This document shows positions 1 to 7,821 of a DNA stretch of 64,000 nt, piece after piece. Within the stretch, counting starts at the first letter, position 1; each line of letters opens with the position of its first letter. A program made the position numbers and the translations under genes. The stretch is taken from the NCBI GenBank assembly GCA_024224155.1, contig JAAENP010000095.1, positions 1-64,000 of the forward strand, in the 5' to 3' direction. Origin of the DNA: a bacterium (lineage in GTDB: Bacteria > Acidobacteriota > Thermoanaerobaculia > Multivoradales > JAHEKO01). The notes under the pieces are model-generated. The model made no database searches. It was not told the DNA's origin and saw only the letters and a program-made list of their open reading frames with translations.

Positions 1-703
1 CATCGGCCAACTCGAAGGCACCCTTGCGGGTGCCCTTGGCATCGGTGAAGGCGCCGCGCTCGTGCCCCAACAGCTCGCTCTCGAGCAGAGTGTCGGGAAT
101 CGCGGCGCAGCTCACCTCGAGCAGCGGCTTCGCGCGTCGCGCCGAGATCGCGTGGATGTGGCGGGCGAGAACATTCTTGCCGGTTCCGCTCTCGCCCTGT
201 AGAAGGATGGTGTCGATGTCGGAGCGCGCCACCTCCTCGATAATCTGCAGGATCTGCTGAAAGGCGTCCGATTCGACCACCAGCTCGACCTTGAGATTCC
301 GCTCGCGGGTCTGCCGTGCGGCCTCCACCTCGAGCCGATCGCTACGCACCGAGACCGAGCGTTCGATCAGTGCGAGCAGGTCGCCCTGATCCACCGGTTT
401 GCTCAAGAAATCCAGCACGCCCAGCTTCATCGCGCGCACCGCGTCTTCCACCTCACCCACCGCCGTCATGACGATCGTCGGGGTGTCCTTCAGGCGAGAG
501 CGGTGGGACTCATAGAAGTCGAGGCCGTGGCCGTCGGGCAGCGACAGATCGAGCAGCATGACGTCCGGCTGATGTTGCTCGAGATGGCTAGCGGCCTCGA
601 CCAGGTTGGCGGCGTCATGGACACCGTGGCCGGCGCGCTTGAGCTGTTCGGAAAGCGCCCAGCGCAGGAGCTTCTCGTCTTCAACCAGGAGAATCAGCGC
701 CAT
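1..703 (-). CDS. Sigma-54-dependent response regulator, NtrC family (3' end beyond window)
   Basis: I translated this region by hand; the frame is open from the ATG at 703 to the window edge (234 codons), so the protein is cut off. Residues 1-120 form a receiver domain with a likely phosphoacceptor Asp52 in LLDLSLPDGHG and a conserved SKP near 105. A central AAA+ domain follows with Walker A GESGTGKN and the sigma-54 contact loop as GAFTDA (bases 38-55), a variant of GAFTGA. The DNA-binding domain lies outside the window. The start is 3 nt after the stop of the histidine kinase gene, so the two are a co-transcribed two-component pair. By family it should activate sigma-54 promoters once phosphorylated; its targets cannot be inferred here. 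Confidence 0.93.
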   Translation of the reverse strand, partial: MALILLVEDEKLLRWALSEQLKRAGHGVHDAANLVEAASHLEQHQPDVMLLDLSLPDGHGLDFYESHRSRLKDTPTIVMTAVGEVEDAVRAMKLGVLDFLSKPVDQGDLLALIERSVSVRSDRLEVEAARQTRERNLKVELVVESDAFQQILQIIEEVARSDIDTILLQGESGTGKNVLARHIHAISARRAKPLLEVSCAAIPDTLLESELLGHERGAFTDAKGTRKGAFELAD

Positions 704-706
704 CGG

Positions 707-2254
707 TTACTCCCCACTCGAAGGCTCGCTCGCGTCCGCCGGTGGTGGCACAGGGACCGCAGCCGGCAGTAGAACATAGAAGGTCGAGCCCCGGCCGGGC
801 TCCGAGTCCAGCTCCAGCGAGCCGCCGTGCTGCTCGACCAGCCGGTGCGCTATCGCCAGGCCCAGGCCGGTGCCGGAGAACTTGGTGGTAAAGAAGGGCT
901 CGAAGATTTTCTCCTGCTGCTCTTCCGAGATCCCGGGGCCGTCATCCTCGACCGCCAGAATCAGACCGCCCTCGGCCTCCGGGAATTTGCCGGCGCGCAG
1001 GACGATGCTGCCACCTTCATCCATTGCTTCGGCGGCATTCTGGATCAGATTGATCAACACCTGGCGGATCTTGGCAGAGTCGACCCGCACCTGTCCGGTG
1101 TCGGGAGCGATCTCGTAGCGCAGCGCTACGCCGCGCCTGCTGAGCCCGGGTCGCAAGAGATAGACGGTCTCCTTGATCAGGACCTCCGGATCCGTCATTG
1201 CCAGTTGCGGCGGCGACGGCCGCGCCGACTCGAGCAGGAGCTGGAGAGTGGTATTGACCCGCTTCAGCTCCCCCAACATGTCGTCGTACAACATCCCGGT
1301 ACGCTGCTCGTGGTTGTCCTCGCGCAGGATCTCGATCGCCCCCTGGATTCCGGCCAGCGGGTTCTTGATCTCGTGGGCGAGTCCGGCCGCCAATTGGCCG
1401 AGAGAGGCGAGCTGATCGCTGTGCTCGAGACGCTCCGCCACCTCGGCCTGGCGGCGGCGCTGGCGATCGAGAAAGTGGTTCAGAGCCCGATGCAACCTGT
1501 CGGTGGCGTGATCGAGAACCAGTTGGCTGCTGTCGGCACTCTCCGGCTCGCCCGCCTCGGCCGCTGCCAAGCTTGCCTCCAACCGTGCAGCCGAACGCTC
1601 GACGGACTTCTTGACCAGAATGTTGATCGCTCCGAGAAGCGTGCCCCAGGCGATGATCAGGATGCCTAGATTGCGACGAGAGTGCGAACGCAGCCGGCCA
1701 ACGATCCGGGTCAGATCCATACTCATGGTGGCGACGGCGAGAGTTTCTCCGCGTTCGTGGCAAGGGATGCATGACGGACCTGCCTCGATGCGCCGCAGGC
1801 CGCGCAGGCGCTGTTCGCCGCCGCGATCACTCAACCACACGAGGCGGGTCTCGTCGCCACGGAAGAAGTCAATGATCTCGCGATGATTCTGCTCGGAAAG
1901 CTTCACCTGGGAACCGACGAACGAGCCGCCGGGCAGAAACAGTTGCAAATTGATATCGCGCTGCGACAGCAGGAGGGCATGAAATACGTGCCCACCCTCG
2001 GCGGTTCCCACATGGGCGACCGCGATCTCGTTCAGCTCTCGCTCGACTCGCTCCAGACGATCGCTGGCGGCATCGCCGGCGAGCGAACGGATCTCCGTTT
2101 CCATGATCCGCGCCGTGGCGAAATACAGAATCACGAAAGCCAGGAGGTGCAGCGGTACCGTCAGAACCCAGGTTCGAGTTCGGGGAGAAAGAAGCTGGAG
2201 GATCCGGCGCCTCCAGAGTCGTCGGGCCTCGTCGGCGGAGGGGCGTGAACCCAT
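707..2254 (-). CDS. Membrane sensor histidine kinase with periplasmic CxxCH (heme-type) motif
   Basis: A 515-residue kinase. TM1 is about residues 29-49 and TM2 about 196-214, enclosing an extracytoplasmic sensor of about 145 residues. Just before TM2 is SCIPCHERGE, a CxxCH motif (Cys162, Cys165, His166) of the kind used for covalent c-type heme. The cytoplasmic part has a dimerisation/phosphoacceptor helix with LAHEIKNPL (His294), an N box LINLIQNAAEAM, a G1 box VEDDGPGIS and a G2 box GTGLGLAIAHRL. It lies 3 nt upstream of the response regulator and should phosphorylate it. The heme motif suggests a redox, gas or electron-acceptor signal; that part is inference. It starts 46 bp after the polyamine-synthase-like gene on the same strand. 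Confidence 0.95.
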   Translation of the reverse strand: MGSRPSADEARRLWRRRILQLLSPRTRTWVLTVPLHLLAFVILYFATARIMETEIRSLAGDAASDRLERVERELNEIAVAHVGTAEGGHVFHALLLSQRDINLQLFLPGGSFVGSQVKLSEQNHREIIDFFRGDETRLVWLSDRGGEQRLRGLRRIEAGPSCIPCHERGETLAVATMSMDLTRIVGRLRSHSRRNLGILIIAWGTLLGAINILVKKSVERSAARLEASLAAAEAGEPESADSSQLVLDHATDRLHRALNHFLDRQRRRQAEVAERLEHSDQLASLGQLAAGLAHEIKNPLAGIQGAIEILREDNHEQRTGMLYDDMLGELKRVNTTLQLLLESARPSPPQLAMTDPEVLIKETVYLLRPGLSRRGVALRYEIAPDTGQVRVDSAKIRQVLINLIQNAAEAMDEGGSIVLRAGKFPEAEGGLILAVEDDGPGISEEQQEKIFEPFFTTKFSGTGLGLAIAHRLVEQHGGSLELDSEPGRGSTFYVLLPAAVPVPPPADASEPSSGE

Positions 2255-2300
2255 GGCGCGAATACTACAGGCTCAGATACCTGAGTCTCTGGCCGACCGA

Positions 2301-4834
2301 CTAGTCGGAACCTGATTCGGCGCTACGGTGGATCAATTGCCGATACTCGATGATCGCCCGCTGGGACTCTCTCTCCAGGCCCAGGCGGCGATAGGTCTCG
2401 TAACGGTAGAAAGCCAGTCCCGCCGGGACCTGAGCCAACTCACCTCTGCCGACGGTGGCCAGGAACGGATCGCTCCGGGGCGGTTGCAGAGCCAGAAGGC
2501 GAGCGCAGAAGTCGGCCAGCTCGCGCCAGGCCAGGACACTCGAGCCTTGCGACCCTCGGCTGTCGCGGTGAGTCCTCGGTGAGAGGTACTCGATCAGAGG
2601 TCGATCGTCGGTCGACAGCGGGTAGTCCGCGAAGGCGTCGCGGATCGGGCCGAGGTTGCCGGCGTAGGCAGCCAAAGGGATGTTCCGGATCCACACCTCG
2701 GAGGGCAGAAGGTCTGGGCGCTCCAGCCTGCTGAGGTTGCGCTTGAAAACGGAGAGATCCAGGGCATCGGTGCTTTCGCTGCCGATCAGCGCATAGACCG
2801 GAAACTGGGGCGAGAATCCGCGTCTCCAGAGCGTCACTTGTGGAAATACCTCGAGCATGGCGCGAGCGATAACCCCGAACTCACGCTGCGAGAGCTCGAA
2901 GGCCGGTAGCCACTGGGCGAACAAGCCTCCGGGAGCAAGTCGCGAGCGCACGGCCTCAAAGTGCTCCCGGGTGTAGAGACTGCCGACGCCGGCACGATAG
3001 GTCAGAAAGATGTCGGCGATGACTACGTCGAACTGCTCGCGGCTGCCTGCAAGCAGGGTTCTCCCGTCCTCCTCCACGACCTCCGCTCGCGGATCTTCGA
3101 ACAGCCCCCCAGAAAGGCTGCGAAGTGACGGCGCGACAGCTCCACCACATCCGGGTTGAGCTCCGAGACGACCACTCTCTCGACCGGCAGGAAGAGCGCT
3201 CCGCCCGCGGTGATTCCGGTACCCATACCGAGATAGAAAACGTTTCTCGGTCGCGGGTGAAGCGCCAGCGGGATCCACGACTGCAATCTCAGATTCGGGG
3301 TCGAGAGGCTGGTGCCCAGCAGATACGAGTTGTCGACTTTGATCCTCAAGTCGTCGCCTCGCCTGACCACCGAGACGACCCCGTGGGCCCCCTCCTGCAC
3401 CTCGACGATCTCCTCGTTGCGAGCCGCGTCCAAACTGACGAGGGTGAGCTCGTCGACGTCGACCAGGGCCGCCACCAGAAGGGCTGACAGAAGCGGCACG
3501 GCGAGGCGCGCCACCACGACTCGGCGCCCCCGGCCGTCCCCCTGACCGATGGCGACGACAACCGCCAGAGCGCAATAGGCGAGCGCTACCCACTCGAGAC
3601 TCCTCCACAGGCCAAGACTGTCGAGCAGGAAGAAACCCGCCACCAGTGAGCCGCAGATCGCCGCCAGAGTGTTGATGGCGGCCAGCTGACCCAGGGTCCG
3701 TCCGGCGCTCACCATCCGCGCCTCCGCCAGCTTCATGACGTAGGGAAAGACACTGCCGATGGCGATCCCCGGCAGCAGCAGAACCGAGACCGTGGTGATG
3801 AACACCGCCACCAGATAGCGTCCCCAGCCGAGGCCGGCACCCACCAGCTCGAGGCCCGAGGTCAGTTGGTGAAAGCGCAGCAGGGTCAGTGCGACCAGAA
3901 GCCCGGAGATCGTCAACAGAGAGGCGAGGACCGCCGTCGGGGACCAGTCTCGCCGGCAGAGCCAGTGGGCCAGCGCCGATCCCAGCGCCAGCGCCAGAAG
4001 GAAGACGCTCAGAATGGCGGCGAACGTGTAGACCGAGTTTTGCAGCACCTGGGCGAACATCCGCGTCCACAGCACCTCGAGCGCCAATGTCAAAAAGCCG
4101 GAGGCAGCCGCCAGCGTCCAGACCTGCCAGGACTGAGTGGTGGCAGTCACGGCGTCGCCGGCGACGGTTTCTTGCCGGGCTCGCGGTGCTGCCGCATACG
4201 AGTCCTCAGTGCTCCGCCACCAGGCCACCGCGGCGACAAACAGATTGGCGCCGATCGCCAGCAGGTACGAGTTTCTGAACCCCAGCGCCGGTGGCAGAAA
4301 GAAGCCGGCCGCCAGGGCCCCCACCGCGGCGCCCAGAGTGTTGACGGCGTAAAGAATCGTGGCCCGGCGACCCAACTGGTCGGCACGCCGGATCAGATGC
4401 TGTCCCATCACCGGCAACGTGCCGCCCATGAAAAAGGCCGGCAGAAAGAGAACACCCACCGCGAGCAAGAACTTCGCCGCCAGAAAGAGCCGCGGTTGCT
4501 CGCCCAGTAGAGCGAACAGCCCGGGATAAAGCCAGTGGTAAAGATCGGCGATCCAGAAGTAGAGAACCGCCGCCGCCGCGATGCCGACCTCGAGCAGGGC
4601 GTAGGTGCGCAACGGCCGGCGCAGGCTCGCGACGCGGCGGCCCCAGACGAATCCGCCAGCCGCCAGCCCGAGAAAGAACACCGCCAGAGTGGTGGCGGCG
4701 GCGTAAGCGGTCACGCCGAACAGCCGCCCTAGCTCCTTGAGCCAGAGAACCTCGTAGACCAGTGCGGCAACACCGGAGAGGAAGAAGATCGACAGCAGAA
4801 CCGCAGTGGCTCCTCGGGAGTCATCGGACTTCAT
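2301..4834 (-). CDS. Membrane-fused spermidine-synthase-like protein, frameshifted
   Basis: The gene is split over two frames. From the ATG at 4834 one frame encodes many hydrophobic helices and then a methyltransferase/polyamine-synthase fold with YLGMGTGITAGGAL and VVVSELNPDVVELSRRHF. That frame loses homology at about 3105-3110, where a run of six C on the plus strand lies; the other frame resumes with LFEDPRAEVVEEDGRTLL and FDVVIADIF and ends at 2301. Restoring a seventh G on the coding strand joins them as FLGG-LFEDPR, giving about 844 residues. Family members are membrane proteins fused to a polyamine aminopropyltransferase-like domain; few have a proven reaction. The C-terminus (YETYRRLGLERESQRAIIEY) is TPR-like. 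A sequencing indel is the simplest explanation, but a true pseudogene is possible. Confidence 0.85.
3105..3110 (-). other. Homopolymer (C6 on plus) at the frameshift of the polyamine-synthase-like gene
   Basis: A run of six C on the plus strand marks where the two reading frames of the gene must join. Seven would give an uninterrupted protein across the SAM-binding-type fold. It is the likely indel site. Confidence 0.75.
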
Positions 4835-4933
4835 ACTCGATCCGGAGCCTACTGCGAAAGTACCTTTTTGACGTTAAACTCTGCCCGCTCGGGTGATGTC
4901 AACTCGAGTTAGTTCCGACAGAGAGGGCATCAG

Positions 4934-5611
4934 ATGAACAAGAGATCGACCTACATACTCGGCGCACTTCTCAGTGCGCTGCTGGTATCAGGATGCGCCG
5001 ACAAGGGCGAGAAGACCGCGAACACCGCCGACGTGACAACTGCGGGTCCGATCGCCCCCGACGCAGAGCTTCCCGAGGGGCATCCGCCGTTGGCTCAACG
5101 ACAGGACCAGATGATCGCGCCGGTGGACCCCGGCGCAGGCACCGGCGCCAGCGGGCTTACCTGGGATGCTCCCGAGTCCTGGGCCGCCGAGACCCCCGCC
5201 AACACCATGCGGCGGGCCCAGTTTCGGGTACCCGGCCCGGGTGGCGACGGCGAGTGCGTGGTGTTCTATTTCGGGCCTGGCCAGGGTGGCGACGCGATGG
5301 GTAACGCGGTTCGCTGGGCCAATCAGTTCACCCAACCGGACGGATCGGCCTCGACGGAGCGGATGAAAACCGAACAAGTGACCGTCGGTGCCATTGAAGT
5401 TCTCCGGGTCGAGGTCTCCGGGACCTACCAGAGCGGCGGTCCGATGATGGGTCAGGCCGGGCAGAGCCTGCCCGGCTACATGCTGCTGGGTGCCGTGGCC
5501 GAGGGAGCCGACGCCAACTGGTTCTTCAAGTTCACCGGCCCGCGCGACACCGTAGAAGCCAACCGCTCTTCCTTCGACGAGATGCTGGGCTCACTGCGCG
5601 CGGGCGCGTAG
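4934..5611 (+). CDS. Putative lipoprotein of unknown function
   Basis: A 225-residue protein with a classic lipoprotein signal: MNKRS, a hydrophobic stretch, then the lipobox LVSG-C with Cys21. The mature part starts with a flexible acidic/Pro/Gly region and continues as a beta-rich domain with WDAPESW near residue 77 and FKFTGPRDTVEANRSSF near the end. The latter resembles small exported proteins that measure the effect of a peptide-sized domain on membranes, but I do not recognise a named family. It is divergent from the polyamine-synthase-like gene (99 bp apart) and convergent with asnS. It is probably anchored to a cell-envelope membrane; the function is unknown. Confidence 0.85.
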   Translation: MNKRSTYILGALLSALLVSGCADKGEKTANTADVTTAGPIAPDAELPEGHPPLAQRQDQMIAPVDPGAGTGASGLTWDAPESWAAETPANTMRRAQFRVPGPGGDGECVVFYFGPGQGGDAMGNAVRWANQFTQPDGSASTERMKTEQVTVGAIEVLRVEVSGTYQSGGPMMGQAGQSLPGYMLLGAVAEGADANWFFKFTGPRDTVEANRSSFDEMLGSLRAGA

Positions 5612-5621
5612 TCGGCCGACG

Positions 5622-5665
5622 CCGTTCGCTTCGCTCGTAGGGTAAGCGGGGATTGGCCGCTACAA
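5622..5665. repeat. Possible short intergenic repeat, related to 14666-14703
   Basis: The stretch TTCGCTTCGCTCG followed by a GGG..AGCGG segment and GCTAC recurs in the rlmN-mutL gap at 14666-14703 with the same order of blocks. Two related copies in different intergenic spaces suggest a small dispersed element, but the match is degenerate and CG-rich. Confidence 0.35.
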
Positions 5666-5808
5666 CGACTCCGGCGATCCGCTGCTGAAGGCCAGCCGTG
5701 TGCGCCTCGGAGCGAGCCTCTCTTCGCTCGCGGAGGGGCGACACCGGCGGCCTCAATCGGTAGTCTGGATCGAGGTGTCCTCGGCGACGCCGAGCCGCTC
5801 AGACTTCT

Positions 5809-7095
5809 CTACGGGTAGATCTTGTTGAGCATGCGCGGGTACGGGATCGTCTCGCGGAGGTGCTTGACGCCCGACATCCAGGCCACGAATCTCTCGATCC
5901 CCATACCGAAGCCGCTGTGCGGGCAGGTGCCGTATTTGCGGACGTCGAGGTACCACTCGAAGGCCTCGCGGGGCAGCTCGTGCTCGGCGAGCCGGCGCTC
6001 GAGCAGTTCGAGGTCGTGGATCCTCTGGCTGCCACCGATGATCTCGCCGTAGCCCTCCGGCGCGATGATATCCAGCCCCAGAACGACCTCGGCGTTGTTC
6101 GGATCCGGTTCCATGTAGAACGCCTTGATCTTGGTCGGGAACCGGCTGATCATCAGAGGCCGATCGAAATCGGCCGTGATCTGGGTCTCGTCGTCGCCAC
6201 CGAAGTCATCTCCCCAGGCGATCTCGTTGCCCTTCTTCTGCAGACGCTCGATCGCCTCGTCGTAACTGATATGCGGGAAGGGCTTCTGAACCGCCTCCAG
6301 GCTGGCCGTGTCCCGCTCCAGCACCTCGAGGTCCTCGGCGCAACGGTCGAGCACGCGGGCGACCAGGCTGCAGAGGAAATCCTCCGCCAACAGGCAAACA
6401 CCATCGAATTCCATAAACGCGACTTCCGGCTCGACCATCCAGAACTCCATCAGGTGGCGTCGCGTCTTCGACTTCTCCGCCCGGAAAGTCGGGCCGAAAC
6501 AATAGACCTTGCCCAAGGCGGCGATCGCCGGCTCGAGGTAGAGCTGTCCGGACTGACTGAGATAGGCCTTATCTCCGAAATAGTCGGTCTCGAACAGCGT
6601 CGAAGTCCCCTCGCAGGCCGCCGGCGTCAGGATCGGTGAGTCGATGAGGGTATAGCCGCCGTCGTAAAAGTAGTCCCGAATCGCCTGGCTGACCTCGCTG
6701 CGGATCCTCAATGCCGCTCGCTGCTTGCTCGATCGGAGCCAGAGGTGGCGATGCTCCATCAAGAACGCGACCCCGTGCTCCTTCGGCGAGATCGGGAACT
6801 CTTCGGAAAGGGCCAGGAGCTCGAACTCGGTTGCATGGATCTCGTACCCGCCGGGCGCACGGGCGTCCTCGTTCACCTTCCCCACCAGACGCACGGTGGA
6901 CTCCTGCACGGCCTCCTGGATCGCTTCCCAGCTTCTCTCGTCGACATCCGAGCGACTCGCCACCACTTGTACGACGCCGCTGCCGTCGCGGACTTGGGCA
7001 AAAGCGATCTTGCCGCTTGAGCGCTTGTTGGCCAGCCAGCCGCGAATGGTGACTTCCTGGTCCACGTGCCGGCTGAGGTTTCTGATCTCGGTCAT
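5809..7095 (-). CDS. asnS: Asparagine--tRNA ligase
   Basis: A class IIb aminoacyl-tRNA synthetase of 428 residues, close to the usual bacterial length, charging tRNA-Asn in the cytoplasm. The N-terminal OB fold (residues 1-100) has VTIRGWLANKRSSGKIAF and binds the anticodon. The catalytic core shows class II motif 2 (FRAEKSKTRRHLMEF) and motif 3 (GFGMGIERFVAW). The product ends in YPRMLNKIYP, typical for AsnRS rather than AspRS, and there is no GAD insertion. The ATG at 7095 begins exactly at the OB-fold N-terminus. Its 5' side is the repeat-rich intergenic region at 7134-7456, so that region must contain or displace its promoter. Confidence 0.97.
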   Translation of the reverse strand: MTEIRNLSRHVDQEVTIRGWLANKRSSGKIAFAQVRDGSGVVQVVASRSDVDERSWEAIQEAVQESTVRLVGKVNEDARAPGGYEIHATEFELLALSEEFPISPKEHGVAFLMEHRHLWLRSSKQRAALRIRSEVSQAIRDYFYDGGYTLIDSPILTPAACEGTSTLFETDYFGDKAYLSQSGQLYLEPAIAALGKVYCFGPTFRAEKSKTRRHLMEFWMVEPEVAFMEFDGVCLLAEDFLCSLVARVLDRCAEDLEVLERDTASLEAVQKPFPHISYDEAIERLQKKGNEIAWGDDFGGDDETQITADFDRPLMISRFPTKIKAFYMEPDPNNAEVVLGLDIIAPEGYGEIIGGSQRIHDLELLERRLAEHELPREAFEWYLDVRKYGTCPHSGFGMGIERFVAWMSGVKHLRETIPYPRMLNKIYP

Positions 7096-7133
7096 GGTTC
7101 TCCCTGAGGTCGAAGGCGGATTCTACGGGAATC

Positions 7134-7158
7134 GGGGACACGATTCCTTCGTGTCCCC
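7134..7158. repeat. 25-bp perfect palindromic hairpin, GGGGACACGA-TTCCT-TCGTGTCCCC
   Basis: Two perfect 10-base arms enclose a 5-base loop. The same design, with the arm changed to GGGGACACCA, is found at 31104-31128. The arm changes are compensatory, so pairing is kept while sequence varies. It lies in the leader side of asnS. It may be a REP-type element or a structured RNA signal; there is no T tract for a simple terminator. Confidence 0.75.
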
Positions 7159-7197
7159 TCCGACCGGTTTTCGGAGCTTCTTGCCCTCCGGCCCTTG

Positions 7198-7306
7198 GTC
7201 ATTCCGAGCAGAGCGAGGAATCCCGACCTGAAGCGCGAGTGACCCCGTCGGCCCAACTCGCGGGATTCTTCGCTCTCGCTCAGAATGACGTGGCGGATCA
7301 GTGAAG
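7198..7306. repeat. BIME-like repeat unit, copy 1 (inverted pair of GTCATTCNGAG... elements)
   Basis: One arm, GTCATTCCGAGCAGAGCGAG ending GAATCCCG, spans 7198-7225, and its inverted mate, CGGGATTCTTCGCT with CAGAATGAC, spans 7261-7290. The unit ends with a conserved tail GACRTGGCRGAYCAGTGA shared with copy 2. The consensus is the widespread bacterial intergenic repeat that yields spurious ORFs translating as HVILSESEESRE. Confidence 0.75.
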
Positions 7307-7346
7307 GCGACGCAGAGCCGCCCAGCACCCGCAACCACCCGCTTGG

Positions 7347-7456
7347 CATCCTGAGCGAAGCGAAGGATTTCGGCGAGGCAGTACGGACATCTCGGTCCGC
7401 TCCTACCTACCGGGATTCTTCGCTGACGCTCAGAATGACATGGCAGACCAGTGACG
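7347..7456. repeat. BIME-like repeat unit, copy 2
   Basis: Left arm CATCCTGAGCGAAGCGAAGG starts at 7347; right arm CGGGATTCTTCGCTGACGCT with CAGAATGAC is at 7411-7440, followed by the shared tail GACATGGCAGACCAGTGA. Unit length and arm spacing match copy 1, so this is a direct duplication of an inverted-repeat pair. It forms the last 13 or so codons of the truncated gene at 7407-7709. Confidence 0.75.
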
Positions 7457-7709
7457 CACCCAGTCGGGGTCGAGCCCGGCGCGGCGGTGAGAGCTTGTAG
7501 GAGAGCTCCAAGAAGAGCGTCTTGCCTCGATACCAGGTGCGGCTGAACCAGCCCCTTGGTTCCTCTTCTTCGGCGTGATCCCTGGTGAGAATCGCATAGG
7601 CGCGGTGCCAGTCTCGTCGCCACAGGCCGGGCAGGTCGCGCGATCTCACACCCGCCGAATAGTCCCGCTCCGGCTTGGCTTCGCTCTTGCCGATTCGCTT
7701 CACAGCCAT
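7407..7709 (-). pseudogene. Truncated gene fragment ending in an intergenic repeat
   Basis: A 100-codon reading frame from the ATG at 7709. The first 85 or so residues look like genuine protein: RDLPGLWRRDWHRAYAILTRD, an acidic linker, and WFSRTWYRGKTLFLELSYKLSPPRR, an amphipathic/juxtamembrane-like segment. The remainder (SLVCHVILSVSEESR) is the translation of repeat copy 2, so the original C-terminus is lost. I have a weak impression that this N-terminal block precedes membrane and SpoIIE-type phosphatase domains in related bacteria, but nothing here proves that. It is best treated as a 5' gene remnant truncated by repeat insertion or rearrangement. Confidence 0.5.
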
Positions 7710-7821
7710 ACCCCACGGGCTGGCGCCCCCCGTTGCCCAATACTCATTACGCTATACCCTGCCCCGGGTTCGCGCGAGAACCGAGGAGAGCCTGCAAAGA
7801 GGACTTGCTGAGGAGATCGGG

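Noticed and set aside
7123-7740. 205-residue minus-strand frame
   Set aside because: Its translation is mostly repeat-derived (CHSERQRRIP, RHSERERRIP), a known artefact of this repeat family.
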